Shown: positions 44,728-53,088 of the stretch, piece by piece | Layout of the letters: the number at the start of each line of letters is the position of its first letter | How positions within the stretch are numbered: the first letter of the stretch is position 1 | DNA from: Flagellimonas sp. CMM7 | GTDB lineage: Bacteria > Bacteroidota > Bacteroidia > Flavobacteriales > Flavobacteriaceae | Assembly (NCBI RefSeq): GCF_021390195.1 | Contig: NZ_CP090003.1 | Location: forward strand, 3,431,501-3,495,500 | Direction: 5' to 3' | DNA: 64,000 nt | The notes under the pieces: generated by a model | Seen by the model: only the letters and a program-made list of their open reading frames with translations | What the model was told of the DNA's origin: nothing | The model's database searches: none | Translations under genes and position numbers: made by a program

Positions 44728-45846
44728 ATGATCAGAATGAATAAATTTCTAATACTAATAGCGGTCATTTTCTCTTTGACAGCATGCAACCAAAAAAATA
44801 AAATTCCTGTATATGCATGGATAGGAGGTCCGGGTGATGCTACAGATGAACAATTAGCATCTCAATTTTCCGATCTTAAAGAAAAGGGAGTGGATGGATT
44901 AATGTATAACGGTGGCCATGACCCAGAAACCTATAAAAGGGTCGGGAAATTGGTAAAAGCATCCGGGATGGAGTTTCATACTTGGATTCCAACAATGGTG
45001 CAAGGTAAAACCCCCAAGATAAAGGAAGAATGGTATGCGGTTAACGGCCTTGGAGAATCTGCATTGGAAAAACCGGCCTATGTTCCCCACTATACATTTC
45101 TTTGCCCAAGTAAAGAAGGAGTTTATGATTTTTTATCCAACCTATATGGAAGTATTGCTGAGTTAGAAGAGGTAGACGGTATACACTTGGATTATATCCG
45201 TTTTCCAGATGTTATACTAGCTCGTGGTCTATGGGATAAGTATGGACTGGTTATGGATAAAGAACACCCCCAATTTGATTATTGCTATTGTGATGAATGT
45301 ACTTCAGATTTTAAAGCAAAATCGGGAATTGATATTAAAGAAGTAGAAGATCCATCCCAAGTTGAGGAATGGAAACAGTTTAGATATGATCTAATTACTA
45401 CAATGGTAAATCGTTTATCTGATGTGACACATTCCAAGAATAAAAAAATAAATGCAGCTGTTTTTCCGGGTCCTACCATTTCAAAAAAATTGGTAAGACA
45501 AGATTGGGGCAAATGGAATCTGGATGCGGTGTACCCAATGAATTACAATGATTTTTACCTTGAAGGGCCAGAATGGGTAGGTGAAATGACAAAGGAAGAA
45601 GTTGCCGCCGCAAAAAATGGAGTACCAGTGTACAGTGGATTGTTTATTTGCCCAAACCCTGAAAAGAAAGGAATTGAAAAAGATCCAGAAAACCATGGTC
45701 TCTTACCAGAGGAAATAGGAGATGCCATTAGAGCATCAATGGAGAATGGCGCCGAGGGAATATGCCTCTTTACTCCAGATAGAATGACAGAGGCCCATTG
45801 GAAGGAATTTGAAAAAGCCATTTATAAAGATTACAGTATTCAGTAA
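44728..45846 (+). CDS. Putative glycoside hydrolase lipoprotein, GHL10-like
   Basis: A 372-residue lipoprotein (lipobox SLTAC, cysteine near residue 20; Met4 may be the true start). The barrel shows the GHL10/DUF187-type pattern: VYAWIGGPGDA, KGVDGLMYNGGHDPETYK, MEFHTWIP, and the key strand VDGIHLDYIRFPDV near residue 151, where the Asp is the expected acidic residue. YCYCDECTSDFKAKSG follows as in this family. NAAVFPGP and DAVYPMNYNDFY complete the barrel. Such proteins are predicted to cut glycans at the surface or in the periplasm; substrate is unknown. It has its own terminator. Confidence 0.8.
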   Translation: MIRMNKFLILIAVIFSLTACNQKNKIPVYAWIGGPGDATDEQLASQFSDLKEKGVDGLMYNGGHDPETYKRVGKLVKASGMEFHTWIPTMVQGKTPKIKEEWYAVNGLGESALEKPAYVPHYTFLCPSKEGVYDFLSNLYGSIAELEEVDGIHLDYIRFPDVILARGLWDKYGLVMDKEHPQFDYCYCDECTSDFKAKSGIDIKEVEDPSQVEEWKQFRYDLITTMVNRLSDVTHSKNKKINAAVFPGPTISKKLVRQDWGKWNLDAVYPMNYNDFYLEGPEWVGEMTKEEVAAAKNGVPVYSGLFICPNPEKKGIEKDPENHGLLPEEIGDAIRASMENGAEGICLFTPDRMTEAHWKEFEKAIYKDYSIQ

Positions 45847-45869
45847 TATTGTTTAGTAGCGCAGTGCAA

Positions 45870-45904
45870 GCCCGGCAACCGATTTAAGGTTGCTGGGTTT
45901 TTTG
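45870..45904 (+). terminator. Terminator after the GHL10-like gene
   Basis: CCCGGCAACC (45871-45880) pairs with GGTTGCTGGG (45889-45898) with one G-U, followed by six T residues. Confidence 0.92.
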
Positions 45905-45968
45905 TTCATAGTACAAAACAATCCATCCCCAAAAAACTACAGTTCGGTAATTCTTTCTGTTTAAACGT

Positions 45969-45985
45969 TATTGCAAAGTGCAATA
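45969..45985 (+). promoter_or_regulatory. TATTGCA palindrome upstream of the 2TM locus
   Basis: TATTGCA-AAG-TGCAATA is a perfect 7-3-7 dyad centred 41 bases before the ATG of the first gene of the locus (46018). Its TTGCA core resembles the dyads upstream of susC. It is a candidate operator or autoregulation site. Confidence 0.4.
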
Positions 45986-46017
45986 TTGCTAAAACAATAA
46001 TCAAAAAACGAACAGTT

Positions 46018-46641
46018 ATGCAAACATTGGCAAAAATTTTAGTCTTATTATTTATTGGTGTTATCAGTGCACAGGATCAATATTCCAAAGGGATGGAAAA
46101 AGCTTTTGGACTTTGGGAAGATCAGAAGCCAATGGAGGCCTCCAATCTTTTTGAGCGTATTGCAATGGCAGAACAGGACAATTGGTTACCTCATTATTAT
46201 GTGGCACAGATAAATACGATTAATTCCTTTGGGGAAAAGGATTTCGAAAAACTATCAAAACAACTGGAAAAGGCCAAGGAATTTTTAGATTTGGCCAAGG
46301 CGATATCACCAGAAAATCCAGAGTTGTTGGTACAGGAAGCTATGATAAATACCGCTTGGATTGCATATGATGGTGCAACTTACGGAATGACCTTGTCCGG
46401 CAAAAATGTACAGCTTTACCAACAGGCCTTTGCAATTGCCCCAGAAAACCCACGTGTAGTATTTTCCAAGGCAGAATGGGATATGGGAAGTGCAAGATAT
46501 TTTGGGCAAGACACCGCGCCTTACTGTAAAGATGTAGAAAGGGCTTTGGAACTTTTTGCTACCTTTAAGTCCGAAACACCATTTTATCCAGGATGGGGAA
46601 AAGAAAGGGCTGAACAAGTGTTGGAGCAATGTAAATCATAG
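46018..46641 (+). CDS. Exported TPR-like protein
   Basis: A 207-residue protein with a signal peptide (MQTLAKILVLLFIGVISAQ). The mature part is helical with tetratricopeptide-like periodicity: KGMEKAFGLWEDQKPMEASN, EKAKEFLDLAKAISPENPEL, QQAFAIAPENPRVVFSKAEW. A role in protein contacts in the periplasm is likely; function is unknown. Its stop lies 3 bases before the histidine kinase start, so it opens the operon 46018-50159 and may be a periplasmic input or an accessory of the kinase. Confidence 0.75.
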   Translation: MQTLAKILVLLFIGVISAQDQYSKGMEKAFGLWEDQKPMEASNLFERIAMAEQDNWLPHYYVAQINTINSFGEKDFEKLSKQLEKAKEFLDLAKAISPENPELLVQEAMINTAWIAYDGATYGMTLSGKNVQLYQQAFAIAPENPRVVFSKAEWDMGSARYFGQDTAPYCKDVERALELFATFKSETPFYPGWGKERAEQVLEQCKS

Positions 46642-46644
46642 AAT

Positions 46645-47973
46645 ATGAATAGCTTTTTGAAAGTTTTAAAGCTTTCTTTAATAATTACCATTTTTGTTGC
46701 CATTCTTAGCATTTTTATCTTTGGGAATGATGATTTTTCTTTAGAGAATATCAAACAACAAATAGTAATAAGCTTTATTTTCTCATTTGGTTTAACAGCA
46801 GTAAATTCTTATTTCCACGATTTTTTAAATATTCGTTATAAATGGGAAGATAAACCTAAGAAACGTTTATGGATAGGCGCCTTAGGGTCTCTTGTCCTTA
46901 CACTGGTCGTTTATGGCTTTTTGCGTTTTTTGATTTATTTCTATTTCACAGGATATTCTATTTTAGAATTTATAGAAAATGAGAAAGAAGAGCTCGACTC
47001 GTACCTCGCGGCTTTAGTAATAACGTTGATTGCTTCCTTGTTTACCCATGCTTTTTATTTTTACCGTGCATTACAAAAGAAAGAGGTCAAAAAACAAAAA
47101 ATCATTGCGGGTACGGCCTCAGCTCGTTTTGATGCACTTAAGAATCAATTGGACCCACACTTTCTCTTTAATAGTTTGAATGTGTTGACCAGTCTAATTG
47201 AAGAAGATCCACACCAAGCTCAAAAATTTACAACTTCATTATCCAAGGTCTATCGATATGTATTGGAACAGAAAAACAAAGATTTGGTTACTGTTGATGA
47301 GGAACTCAATTTTGCCAGAACCTATGTGAGGTTGCTTAAAATGCGTTTTGAGGACAGCATCGTTTTTGACATCCCCGACAAATCAAGTATGCCAGAAGCT
47401 AGGATAGTACCTTTATCCTTGCAGTTATTGCTTGAAAACGCTGTTAAGCATAATGTGGTCACTGCCTCTAGACCTCTTCATATTACAGTAAGTGAAGAAG
47501 GCGGAATGCTTGTGGTCAGTAATAATCTTCAGGAAAAGCAAGTAGTAAAGAAAAGCAGTGGTGTAGGGCTTCAGAATATAAAACAACGCTATGAGATTTT
47601 GACTGATAGGCAGGTGAACATTGCCAAAAATACCTCAAGTTTTAGTGTAGCCATACCTATGCTAACCACGCAACTATCTGTAATGCAAACGCAAGAAACA
47701 CATATTGCTGAGAAACGCTATTTAAAAGCGAAGGAGCGTATGAAGGCGATAAAAGATTTCTACACCAACCTAATTACGTATTGTATCGTAATTCCTTTTC
47801 TGTGGTGGTTAAACTTAAGGACTACGGACTTTCTATGGGCTTTGTTCCCAACCATTGGTTGGGGGTTTGGAGTGATAGCGCACGGTATGGAAGCACACGG
47901 TTACAACCCGCTTTGGGGCAAACGTTGGGAAGAACGAAAAATCCAGGAATTAATGGACAAAGATGATTTTTAA
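46645..47973 (+). CDS. LytS-type sensor histidine kinase fused to a 2TM domain
   Basis: A 442-residue kinase. Residues 8-142 have four membrane helices. The His_kinase domain (about 155-345) carries the phospho-histidine H172 in LDPHFLFNSLN, the N-box LLLENAVKHN (N265, N270) and a glycine box GVGLQNIKQRY. Unusually, residues 357-442 form an added 2TM domain (KAKERMKAIKDFYTNL, two membrane helices, GWGFGV, NPLWGKRWEERKIQEL), the same domain as in the next four genes. The cognate regulator is the LytTR protein at 49404. The stimulus is unknown; the architecture suggests membrane signals. Confidence 0.9.
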   Translation: MNSFLKVLKLSLIITIFVAILSIFIFGNDDFSLENIKQQIVISFIFSFGLTAVNSYFHDFLNIRYKWEDKPKKRLWIGALGSLVLTLVVYGFLRFLIYFYFTGYSILEFIENEKEELDSYLAALVITLIASLFTHAFYFYRALQKKEVKKQKIIAGTASARFDALKNQLDPHFLFNSLNVLTSLIEEDPHQAQKFTTSLSKVYRYVLEQKNKDLVTVDEELNFARTYVRLLKMRFEDSIVFDIPDKSSMPEARIVPLSLQLLLENAVKHNVVTASRPLHITVSEEGGMLVVSNNLQEKQVVKKSSGVGLQNIKQRYEILTDRQVNIAKNTSSFSVAIPMLTTQLSVMQTQETHIAEKRYLKAKERMKAIKDFYTNLITYCIVIPFLWWLNLRTTDFLWALFPTIGWGFGVIAHGMEAHGYNPLWGKRWEERKIQELMDKDDF

Positions 47974-48131
47974 TTCTCTCTGTAAAGCCCAATTTTCATT
48001 CATTTTTATTCCAACTCCACAACTCATCCATCAAAAATAACAGTTCACGAATCTACTTTTCTAAGATTCTTCCAATATCACGAAGTTTGATGTGTAATCA
48101 AAAAATGAGTAATCAATCAAAAACATACATT

Positions 48132-48410
48132 ATGAAAGATTTAAACGAAGACAAGTATACAAGAGCCAAGAGGATAATTAAGAAAAGGAAATCTTTTTAT
48201 TCTCATTTATTGAGTTACTGTATTGTAATATCAATTTTAGCGTACCTCAATTATAGTACAACAAGTTTTCCATGGGTTATCTTTCCGGCTCTAGGTTGGG
48301 GAATAGGGCTAATTAGCCATTGGATGTGTACTTACAATTACAATCCAATATTAGGCAAAAACTGGGAAGAACGTAAAATAAGAGAATTTATGAACCGCGA
48401 AGAATTCTAG
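48132..48410 (+). CDS. 2TM-domain protein (copy 1)
   Basis: A 92-residue membrane protein from the preferred start at 48132 (MKDLNEDKYTRAKRIIKK); the frame is open to 48087. It has the layout of the domain: basic amphipathic AKRIIKKRKSFYSHL, two membrane helices (YCIVISILAYLNY; WVIFPALGWGIGLISHW), then NPILGKNWEERKIREFM. It is closest to the C-terminal domain of the kinase. It may form hetero-oligomers with it; function unknown. Confidence 0.85.
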   Translation: MKDLNEDKYTRAKRIIKKRKSFYSHLLSYCIVISILAYLNYSTTSFPWVIFPALGWGIGLISHWMCTYNYNPILGKNWEERKIREFMNREEF

Positions 48411-48452
48411 TGAATCAGTATATTTAAATGTAGATTTAGTAAAACAACCAAC

Positions 48453-48755
48453 ATGGAAGACTTAAATAAAAAAAATAGATATATAAAGGCAAAAGAGCGG
48501 GTAGACGTACTTAAAAAGTTCTATGCCAATCTTTGGACGTACATTATGGTGATTTCGGCCTTGGCCCTAATCAACTACTTAACCAATGGATTTAGATACA
48601 TGTGGTTCTTATGGGCTGCTTTTGGATGGGGAATAGGAGTTGTTTTCCATGCTATAAGCACCTTTAATTTGAACCCATTCTTTGGTAAGGGATGGGAAGA
48701 AAAGAAGATTAAACAGTTTATGGAGGACGAAGAGAGTGTGAAAAAATGGAAATAG
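48453..48755 (+). CDS. 2TM-domain protein (copy 2)
   Basis: A 100-residue membrane protein: RYIKAKERVDVLKKFYANLW, two membrane helices, FGWGIGVVFHA, then NPFFGKGWEEKKIKQFM and a short acidic tail EDEESVKKWK. It keeps the WEE-(R/K)-K-I box and the GWG turn. It follows copy 1 by 42 bp and is followed by copy 3 after 2 bp. Confidence 0.88.
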   Translation: MEDLNKKNRYIKAKERVDVLKKFYANLWTYIMVISALALINYLTNGFRYMWFLWAAFGWGIGVVFHAISTFNLNPFFGKGWEEKKIKQFMEDEESVKKWK

Positions 48756-48757
48756 TT

Positions 48758-49063
48758 ATGGAAAATTTTGAAAAGGACAAGCTAAAAAGGGCAAAGAAAC
48801 AAGTTGAGGAGTTAAAAGGGTTCTATATTCACTTAGCTGTTTACGTTGCGGTAAATACGTTTATTCTCATAAATATTTATTTACGTTCGGATAATTTTTG
48901 GGAATGGGGTCATTTTGTAACAGTGTTTGCATGGGGGATAGGACTGGCGTTCCATGCTTCCAAAGTTTTTGACTTCAACCCTATTTTTGGTAAAAAATGG
49001 GAAGAGAGACAAATCCAAAAATATATAGAGGAAGATAAAAAAGAAATGGACAAATATAAATAA
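48758..49063 (+). CDS. 2TM-domain protein (copy 3)
   Basis: A 101-residue membrane protein (MENFEKDKLKRAKKQVEELK). The frame could also start at 48746, inside the end of copy 2; I chose 48758 because the other copies have no extra residues before this point. Membrane helices are at about 20-45 and 52-75, followed by NPIFGKKWEERQIQKYIEED and a lysine-rich tail. The turn reads AWGIGLAFHASKVF, diverging a little from copies 1 and 2. Confidence 0.87.
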   Translation: MENFEKDKLKRAKKQVEELKGFYIHLAVYVAVNTFILINIYLRSDNFWEWGHFVTVFAWGIGLAFHASKVFDFNPIFGKKWEERQIQKYIEEDKKEMDKYK

Positions 49064-49064
49064 G

Positions 49065-49385
49065 ATGGAAAAAATGGAGACAAGTATGGAGAGTGCCAAA
49101 AAACGAGTGGCCAAGCTGAAAAAGTTTTATTCTCATTTATCTATTTACATAATTATTAACCTTATTCTTTTAGGCATTAAAGCCTATTTTCTAGGTTACT
49201 TTGCGCAAAACACGGATTTAAGCAATTGGATAAGTTGGAACATGATATCCACACCTATAATCTGGGGGATATTCTTGGTCATACACGCTACAAAAGTGTT
49301 CAGCCACCCTATGGTTAGGAAATGGGAAGAAAGACAGATTCAAAAATATATAGAAAGGGAAAAGAACGATATCCCTAAATTCTAA
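49065..49385 (+). CDS. 2TM-domain protein (copy 4)
   Basis: A 106-residue membrane protein, the most diverged copy: METSMESAKKRVAKLKKFYSH start, longer loop between the helices (GYFAQNTDLSNWISWN), IWGIFLVIHATKVF, and a shortened HPMVRKWEERQIQKYIE. The NPxxGK segment is lost but the WEER box is kept. It starts 1 bp after copy 3 and lies 18 bp before the response regulator. Confidence 0.87.
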   Translation: MEKMETSMESAKKRVAKLKKFYSHLSIYIIINLILLGIKAYFLGYFAQNTDLSNWISWNMISTPIIWGIFLVIHATKVFSHPMVRKWEERQIQKYIEREKNDIPKF

Positions 49386-49403
49386 ACTCTTTAAACTTTA
49401 GAA

Positions 49404-50159
49404 ATGAACGTAATCATTATTGAAGATGAAAAACCAGCAGCAAGAAGATTAAATCGCCTGCTTGCAGAATTGAATGTAGAAGTTTCCAAGATGCTTCATT
49501 CCGTTGAAGAATCAATCGAATGGTTTCAAAACAACCCGCATCCAGATTTAATCTTTTTGGACATTCAATTATCCGATGGTCTTTCATTTGAAATATTTGA
49601 TATTATTGAAGTGAAAAGTGCAATCATTTTTACCACAGCTTTTGATGAATATGCACTTCAAGCATTCAAGTTAAATAGCATCGATTATTTGCTAAAACCT
49701 ATCGATGATGAAGACCTTGAAAGTGCAGTGAAAAAGTACCGGGATTTTAAGCCGGAAAGCCAAAAAATTTCTGTTGATTTTAACGACATAAAAAAGTTGT
49801 TGGTCAACCCTCTGGAGCGCGAATACAAAAAACGATTTACGGTTAAGGTAGGACAACATCTAAAGATTATAAATGCCGATGAGGTGGAATGCTTTTACAG
49901 TGAGAACAAAGGTACGTATGCAGCAACATCTGATGGCAGGAATTATTTGCTGGATACTACACTAGAGCAGTTGGAAGGGGAGGTATCGCCAAAGAATTTC
50001 TTTAGGGTAAGCAGAAAATTTTATGTAAGCATAAATCATATAAAAGACATCATTTCTTACACGAATTCGAGGCTTCAAGTCAAGTTGAACCACTTTAATG
50101 AGCAAGAAATCATTGTGAGTAGAGAGCGAGTAAGAGACTTTAAGTTGTGGTTGGAATAG
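49404..50159 (+). CDS. LytTR-family response regulator
   Basis: A 251-residue response regulator. The receiver domain (residues 1-118) has the acidic pair E7/D8, phospho-acceptor D53 (PDLIFLDIQLSDG) and conserved K98 (DYLLKPID). The LytTR DNA-binding domain (about 140-251) shows FTVKVGQHLKIINADEVECF, TLEQLEGEVSPKNFFRVSRK and RVRDFKLWL. It is surely the partner of the LytS-type kinase in the same operon and probably controls surface or wall genes. Candidate autoregulation site: the dyad at 45969-45985. Confidence 0.95.
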   Translation: MNVIIIEDEKPAARRLNRLLAELNVEVSKMLHSVEESIEWFQNNPHPDLIFLDIQLSDGLSFEIFDIIEVKSAIIFTTAFDEYALQAFKLNSIDYLLKPIDDEDLESAVKKYRDFKPESQKISVDFNDIKKLLVNPLEREYKKRFTVKVGQHLKIINADEVECFYSENKGTYAATSDGRNYLLDTTLEQLEGEVSPKNFFRVSRKFYVSINHIKDIISYTNSRLQVKLNHFNEQEIIVSRERVRDFKLWLE

Positions 50160-50170
50160 TTATATTTAAA

Positions 50171-50200
50171 AAATTGATTTTCAAATATTTAAATCAATTT
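50171..50200. terminator. AT-rich bidirectional terminator-like hairpin
   Basis: AAATTGATTT (50171-50180) pairs perfectly with AAATCAATTT (50191-50200) around a 10-base loop. It lies between the convergent response-regulator and LETM1-related genes. The stem is weak because it is AT-rich. Confidence 0.45.
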
Positions 50201-50248
50201 AAAAACAAGTATAAATTTTTCTTATAGTAGCTTTTTGACCAAAAAATA

Positions 50249-51439
50249 CTAGTTTTCTTTAATCCGATTATCATCAAAAGCGGATGGTAACAATTTAGGA
50301 ATTAATTTAATAAAAATAGGCAATAAAACAGCCCCACCTGGTAACATAAAAATGGCCAGCGAAGGAATGGTTTTAAAGATATCCAATAACTGATTTTGAA
50401 CTTTTTTCTTTTCTTCTTTGTTTAATTCTTTTACTGCAGATTTGGATAAAAGTGAAACTAATTCTTTACTTTCAGTAAGTTCTTTTTTTAATCTTTTGCT
50501 GTTTCTTAAGATTAATTTACTCACGTTTTTGGACATGCCATCGTAAAATTGAAGAGCCAAATTCTTGTCATTTAAGTAGGCAACTTTGGCGCTGTTTTTT
50601 TCAAAGAATTCTTTCACAAAATTTAATGCCGATTTTACCTCTTTTTCTGACTTTTCCAAGTCAATTCCAAGACCCAAAATATAATCAGATTCTGTATAGT
50701 CCAAAGACTTATCTTCCCATATGGTCAAGCATGCCATATCCATAAAATAATCCTTTTCACAAGATGTGAAATTTTGCTTCAATAAATCTCTGTAAGTACC
50801 ATCAATTTTTGCTTCATCCAAGTTCACATATGTTAAGGAGGAGGCTAAAAGCTGAATGAGTTTATCATCGGCCTTATTTGTTTCTTTTGAGTTTAACGCA
50901 TGGTAAGCAATGTTAATAGTTACATATTCCAATAACTGCGCATGTTCTATTATTGAACTATAGCCTTTAAGATGAATCCTAAAAATCAATATATCCACAT
51001 ATAGCAATGAGTTGGTAAGACTATTGCCAAAAGCTCTGTTAAATGCATTCCCTTCTAAATAGATTCTAGTATCTATGAGTTTTTCTAATTGGGATTCCGT
51101 TTGTTTTCCGGTCAATATCTTGTTCAGAAAAGATATTTTACTCACCTCTAAAGATTGATAATACTCAAAAACAGTGTTTACAAAAAGCTCAAAGTCAGTT
51201 TTCCCTTTTTCAAACCGGAAGGTAAAGTAGAGAGCAGTGAGTAGATTGATTTTGGCAATTTCATCTTCGGTCAATGTATGTTCTACATCAATAAATGAAG
51301 GGATGTCTAAATGAATACCGTAGACAAACCCATTCCTTTTTAATTCTTGGTACAAACTTTCAAAGTCAGGAAAGCTTGCTTGTTCTTTTTGGACAAGATG
51401 CCCAAACTTATTAATCCAACCAGAAGATGAGGGGTTCAT
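50249..51439 (-). CDS. LETM1-related, putatively biofilm-associated protein
   Basis: A 396-residue protein. Residues 1-290 are mostly helical without clear motifs (WINKFGHLVQKEQASFPDFE at the start); residues 320-396 resemble the LETM1 core: KNVSKLILRNSKRLKKELTE, then KTIPSLAIFMLPGGAVLLPI, the single membrane segment, and a basic-acidic end. In Flavobacteriia such proteins are named LETM1-related biofilm-associated proteins; in mitochondria LETM1 is an ion transporter of the inner membrane. The bacterial role is unknown. It is divergent from the DUF4331 operon. Confidence 0.78.
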   Translation of the reverse strand: MNPSSSGWINKFGHLVQKEQASFPDFESLYQELKRNGFVYGIHLDIPSFIDVEHTLTEDEIAKINLLTALYFTFRFEKGKTDFELFVNTVFEYYQSLEVSKISFLNKILTGKQTESQLEKLIDTRIYLEGNAFNRAFGNSLTNSLLYVDILIFRIHLKGYSSIIEHAQLLEYVTINIAYHALNSKETNKADDKLIQLLASSLTYVNLDEAKIDGTYRDLLKQNFTSCEKDYFMDMACLTIWEDKSLDYTESDYILGLGIDLEKSEKEVKSALNFVKEFFEKNSAKVAYLNDKNLALQFYDGMSKNVSKLILRNSKRLKKELTESKELVSLLSKSAVKELNKEEKKKVQNQLLDIFKTIPSLAIFMLPGGAVLLPIFIKLIPKLLPSAFDDNRIKEN

Positions 51440-51608
51440 TTGGTTATTGTTTGAGTTTCAAAATAACACAAATTAAAAGACTTAACACTAAGAACCATTA
51501 ACCTTTTCCACTAAAAAGCATTAAGATTTTTTTAACACATAAAAACCAAACCCCCCTCTCAAAGGTTCCGTAGGTAGGAACGTAATAAACATAAAAAGTA
51601 AATTTAAA

Positions 51609-52301
51609 ATGAGAAAAACAACTAAGTATTTAACAGGCATTGGGGCATTGGTCCTTACAACAATAGCGCTGGTGGCCGCGGATCATATAGATGCGCCTTC
51701 CTCTAGAGGAACCACCGCCGATATTGCTGATTTTTTTGCGTTTGAGCCAAGCGAAGGTTCGGATAGCACCGTTTTTATTGTTGATCTTCAATCTGATGTT
51801 TTGCCAGATCTCGCTTATGGCAGTTTTGATGAGGACGTACTTACAGAAATCAACATTGATTTGGATGGAGATTTGGTAGAAGACCAAGTTATTCAAACCA
51901 TTGCAAGAGATGGTAAAATGTATTTCTTTGGCCCTGTTGCGCCATCTGCAACTGGATTAAGTAGTCAAGTTTTAACAGATGCCGCTCTCGGAAATGTAGA
52001 AATATCTGGATCTACACCTATCGTAGAAACTACGTCAGACGGTGTTTCTCTATTTGCGGGGCCTAGACAAGACCCTTTTTTCTTTGACTTCTTCCAGTTC
52101 AATGCGGTTATCTCTCCGGAAGTGGATTCCGCTCTAGGCGGATTTTTTGCCCCAGAAGAAGCATCAGATGCATTTGATGGAGCCAATACGCTTTCCATTG
52201 CCATTGAAATCCCTAATAGCATGCTGGGAACCCCAACTGCAACAAATGCGCTGGGCCTTAATGTATACAAGACTTGGGTAACAACGAACAAAAAACAGTA
52301 A
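51609..52301 (+). CDS. DUF4331 protein, N-terminal half
   Basis: A 230-residue exported protein with a signal peptide ending before ADHIDAPSS, the DHxDAPSS box that opens DUF4331. It continues with ADIADFFAFEP, LTEINIDLDGDLVEDQVIQT, LFAGPRQDPFFFDFFQF and NTLSIAIEIPNSMLG, which is the order of the first half of single-chain DUF4331 proteins. It stops there; the rest is found in the next gene. The Asp-rich loops could bind cations. It starts the four-gene operon 51609-56684. Function of the family is unknown. Confidence 0.85.
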   Translation: MRKTTKYLTGIGALVLTTIALVAADHIDAPSSRGTTADIADFFAFEPSEGSDSTVFIVDLQSDVLPDLAYGSFDEDVLTEINIDLDGDLVEDQVIQTIARDGKMYFFGPVAPSATGLSSQVLTDAALGNVEISGSTPIVETTSDGVSLFAGPRQDPFFFDFFQFNAVISPEVDSALGGFFAPEEASDAFDGANTLSIAIEIPNSMLGTPTATNALGLNVYKTWVTTNKKQ

Positions 52302-52324
52302 TCAAAAATCTTAAATAAAAGAAC

Positions 52325-53071
52325 ATGAAACTAAAACAGATTAAAAATATAGCAGCATCACTATTTGTATTGGGTTTGGTGGTGGCCTGTAACAATGATG
52401 ATGACGTAATGGCGCCAGATGATATGGCAATGGACGATGACATGATGATGGATGATGATATGATGGGAGGCGATGATATGATGGGTGTGGACTTTTCTGG
52501 AACCTTTAATCAAGTGGATTTTATGGGTAGACCTGGAATCAATACTACTTTGAGCTTTGATCTGGATGGTCAACCAAGTGTAAAGGATGCGCATAACGTA
52601 TCTATTCCTTCTGAGATGGTAAGGACCTTTCAAGAAGGTTTTGAAAACAGATTGGAACAGTATCATGATGTATATGCCAATAAATTGGGCTTGGATCCAG
52701 CTGTGGTAAACTATGAAAACAATATTCTTGGGTTGGATATCACCACACTTACTACAGTTTTAGCTGCAGATGTATTGGAGGTGGCTCCAGACTTACCAAC
52801 CACGTACTTTAATCCAGGTACTGATTTTGACAATGACGGACGCATTTTGGTTCCAGATGGTGACGAGGTCGCTTTAACAGGAAGAACTCCTTATGACGAT
52901 ATTATTGACGTGTCTTTGATATTATTCTTTGGAGGAGCAGAAGGAGACCGTTTTAGTGGACAGGACTTGGATGATGACGGTATGTCTGACCTACCAAGAT
53001 TAACTTCAGATGGAGTAGGCTTAACAGCTGATATTTCTACAACTTTCCCTTATTTGGGAAATCCCGAGTAA
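52325..53071 (+). CDS. DUF4331 C-terminal-half lipoprotein with Asp/Met-rich linker
   Basis: A 248-residue lipoprotein (lipobox VVAC, cysteine near 21). After it comes a linker of about 35 residues made almost only of Asp, Met and Gly (DDVMAPDDMAMDDDMM and so on). Then follows NQVDFMGRPGINTTL, matching the QVxRxGxPxxN box of the DUF4331 second half, and RTPYDDIIDVSL plus FPYLGNPE at the end, matching its C-terminus. It therefore completes the protein begun by the previous gene, 23 bp upstream. The linker is the kind of sequence that can bind metals; this is inference. Confidence 0.82.
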   Translation: MKLKQIKNIAASLFVLGLVVACNNDDDVMAPDDMAMDDDMMMDDDMMGGDDMMGVDFSGTFNQVDFMGRPGINTTLSFDLDGQPSVKDAHNVSIPSEMVRTFQEGFENRLEQYHDVYANKLGLDPAVVNYENNILGLDITTLTTVLAADVLEVAPDLPTTYFNPGTDFDNDGRILVPDGDEVALTGRTPYDDIIDVSLILFFGGAEGDRFSGQDLDDDGMSDLPRLTSDGVGLTADISTTFPYLGNPE

Positions 53072-53088
53072 TTGCTATGAAAGGGAAG

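Noticed and set aside
51565..51581. GTTCC/GGAAC dyad before the DUF4331 operon, considered as an ECF promoter (-35 GGAAC)
   Set aside because: GGAAC lies only 27 bases before the ATG, too close for a promoter with a normal start; no -10 partner is seen.
52361..52666. Minus-strand ORF rich in His and Ile opposite the DUF4331 lipoprotein gene
   Set aside because: It is the antisense of the GATGATATG repeats that code for the Asp/Met linker.
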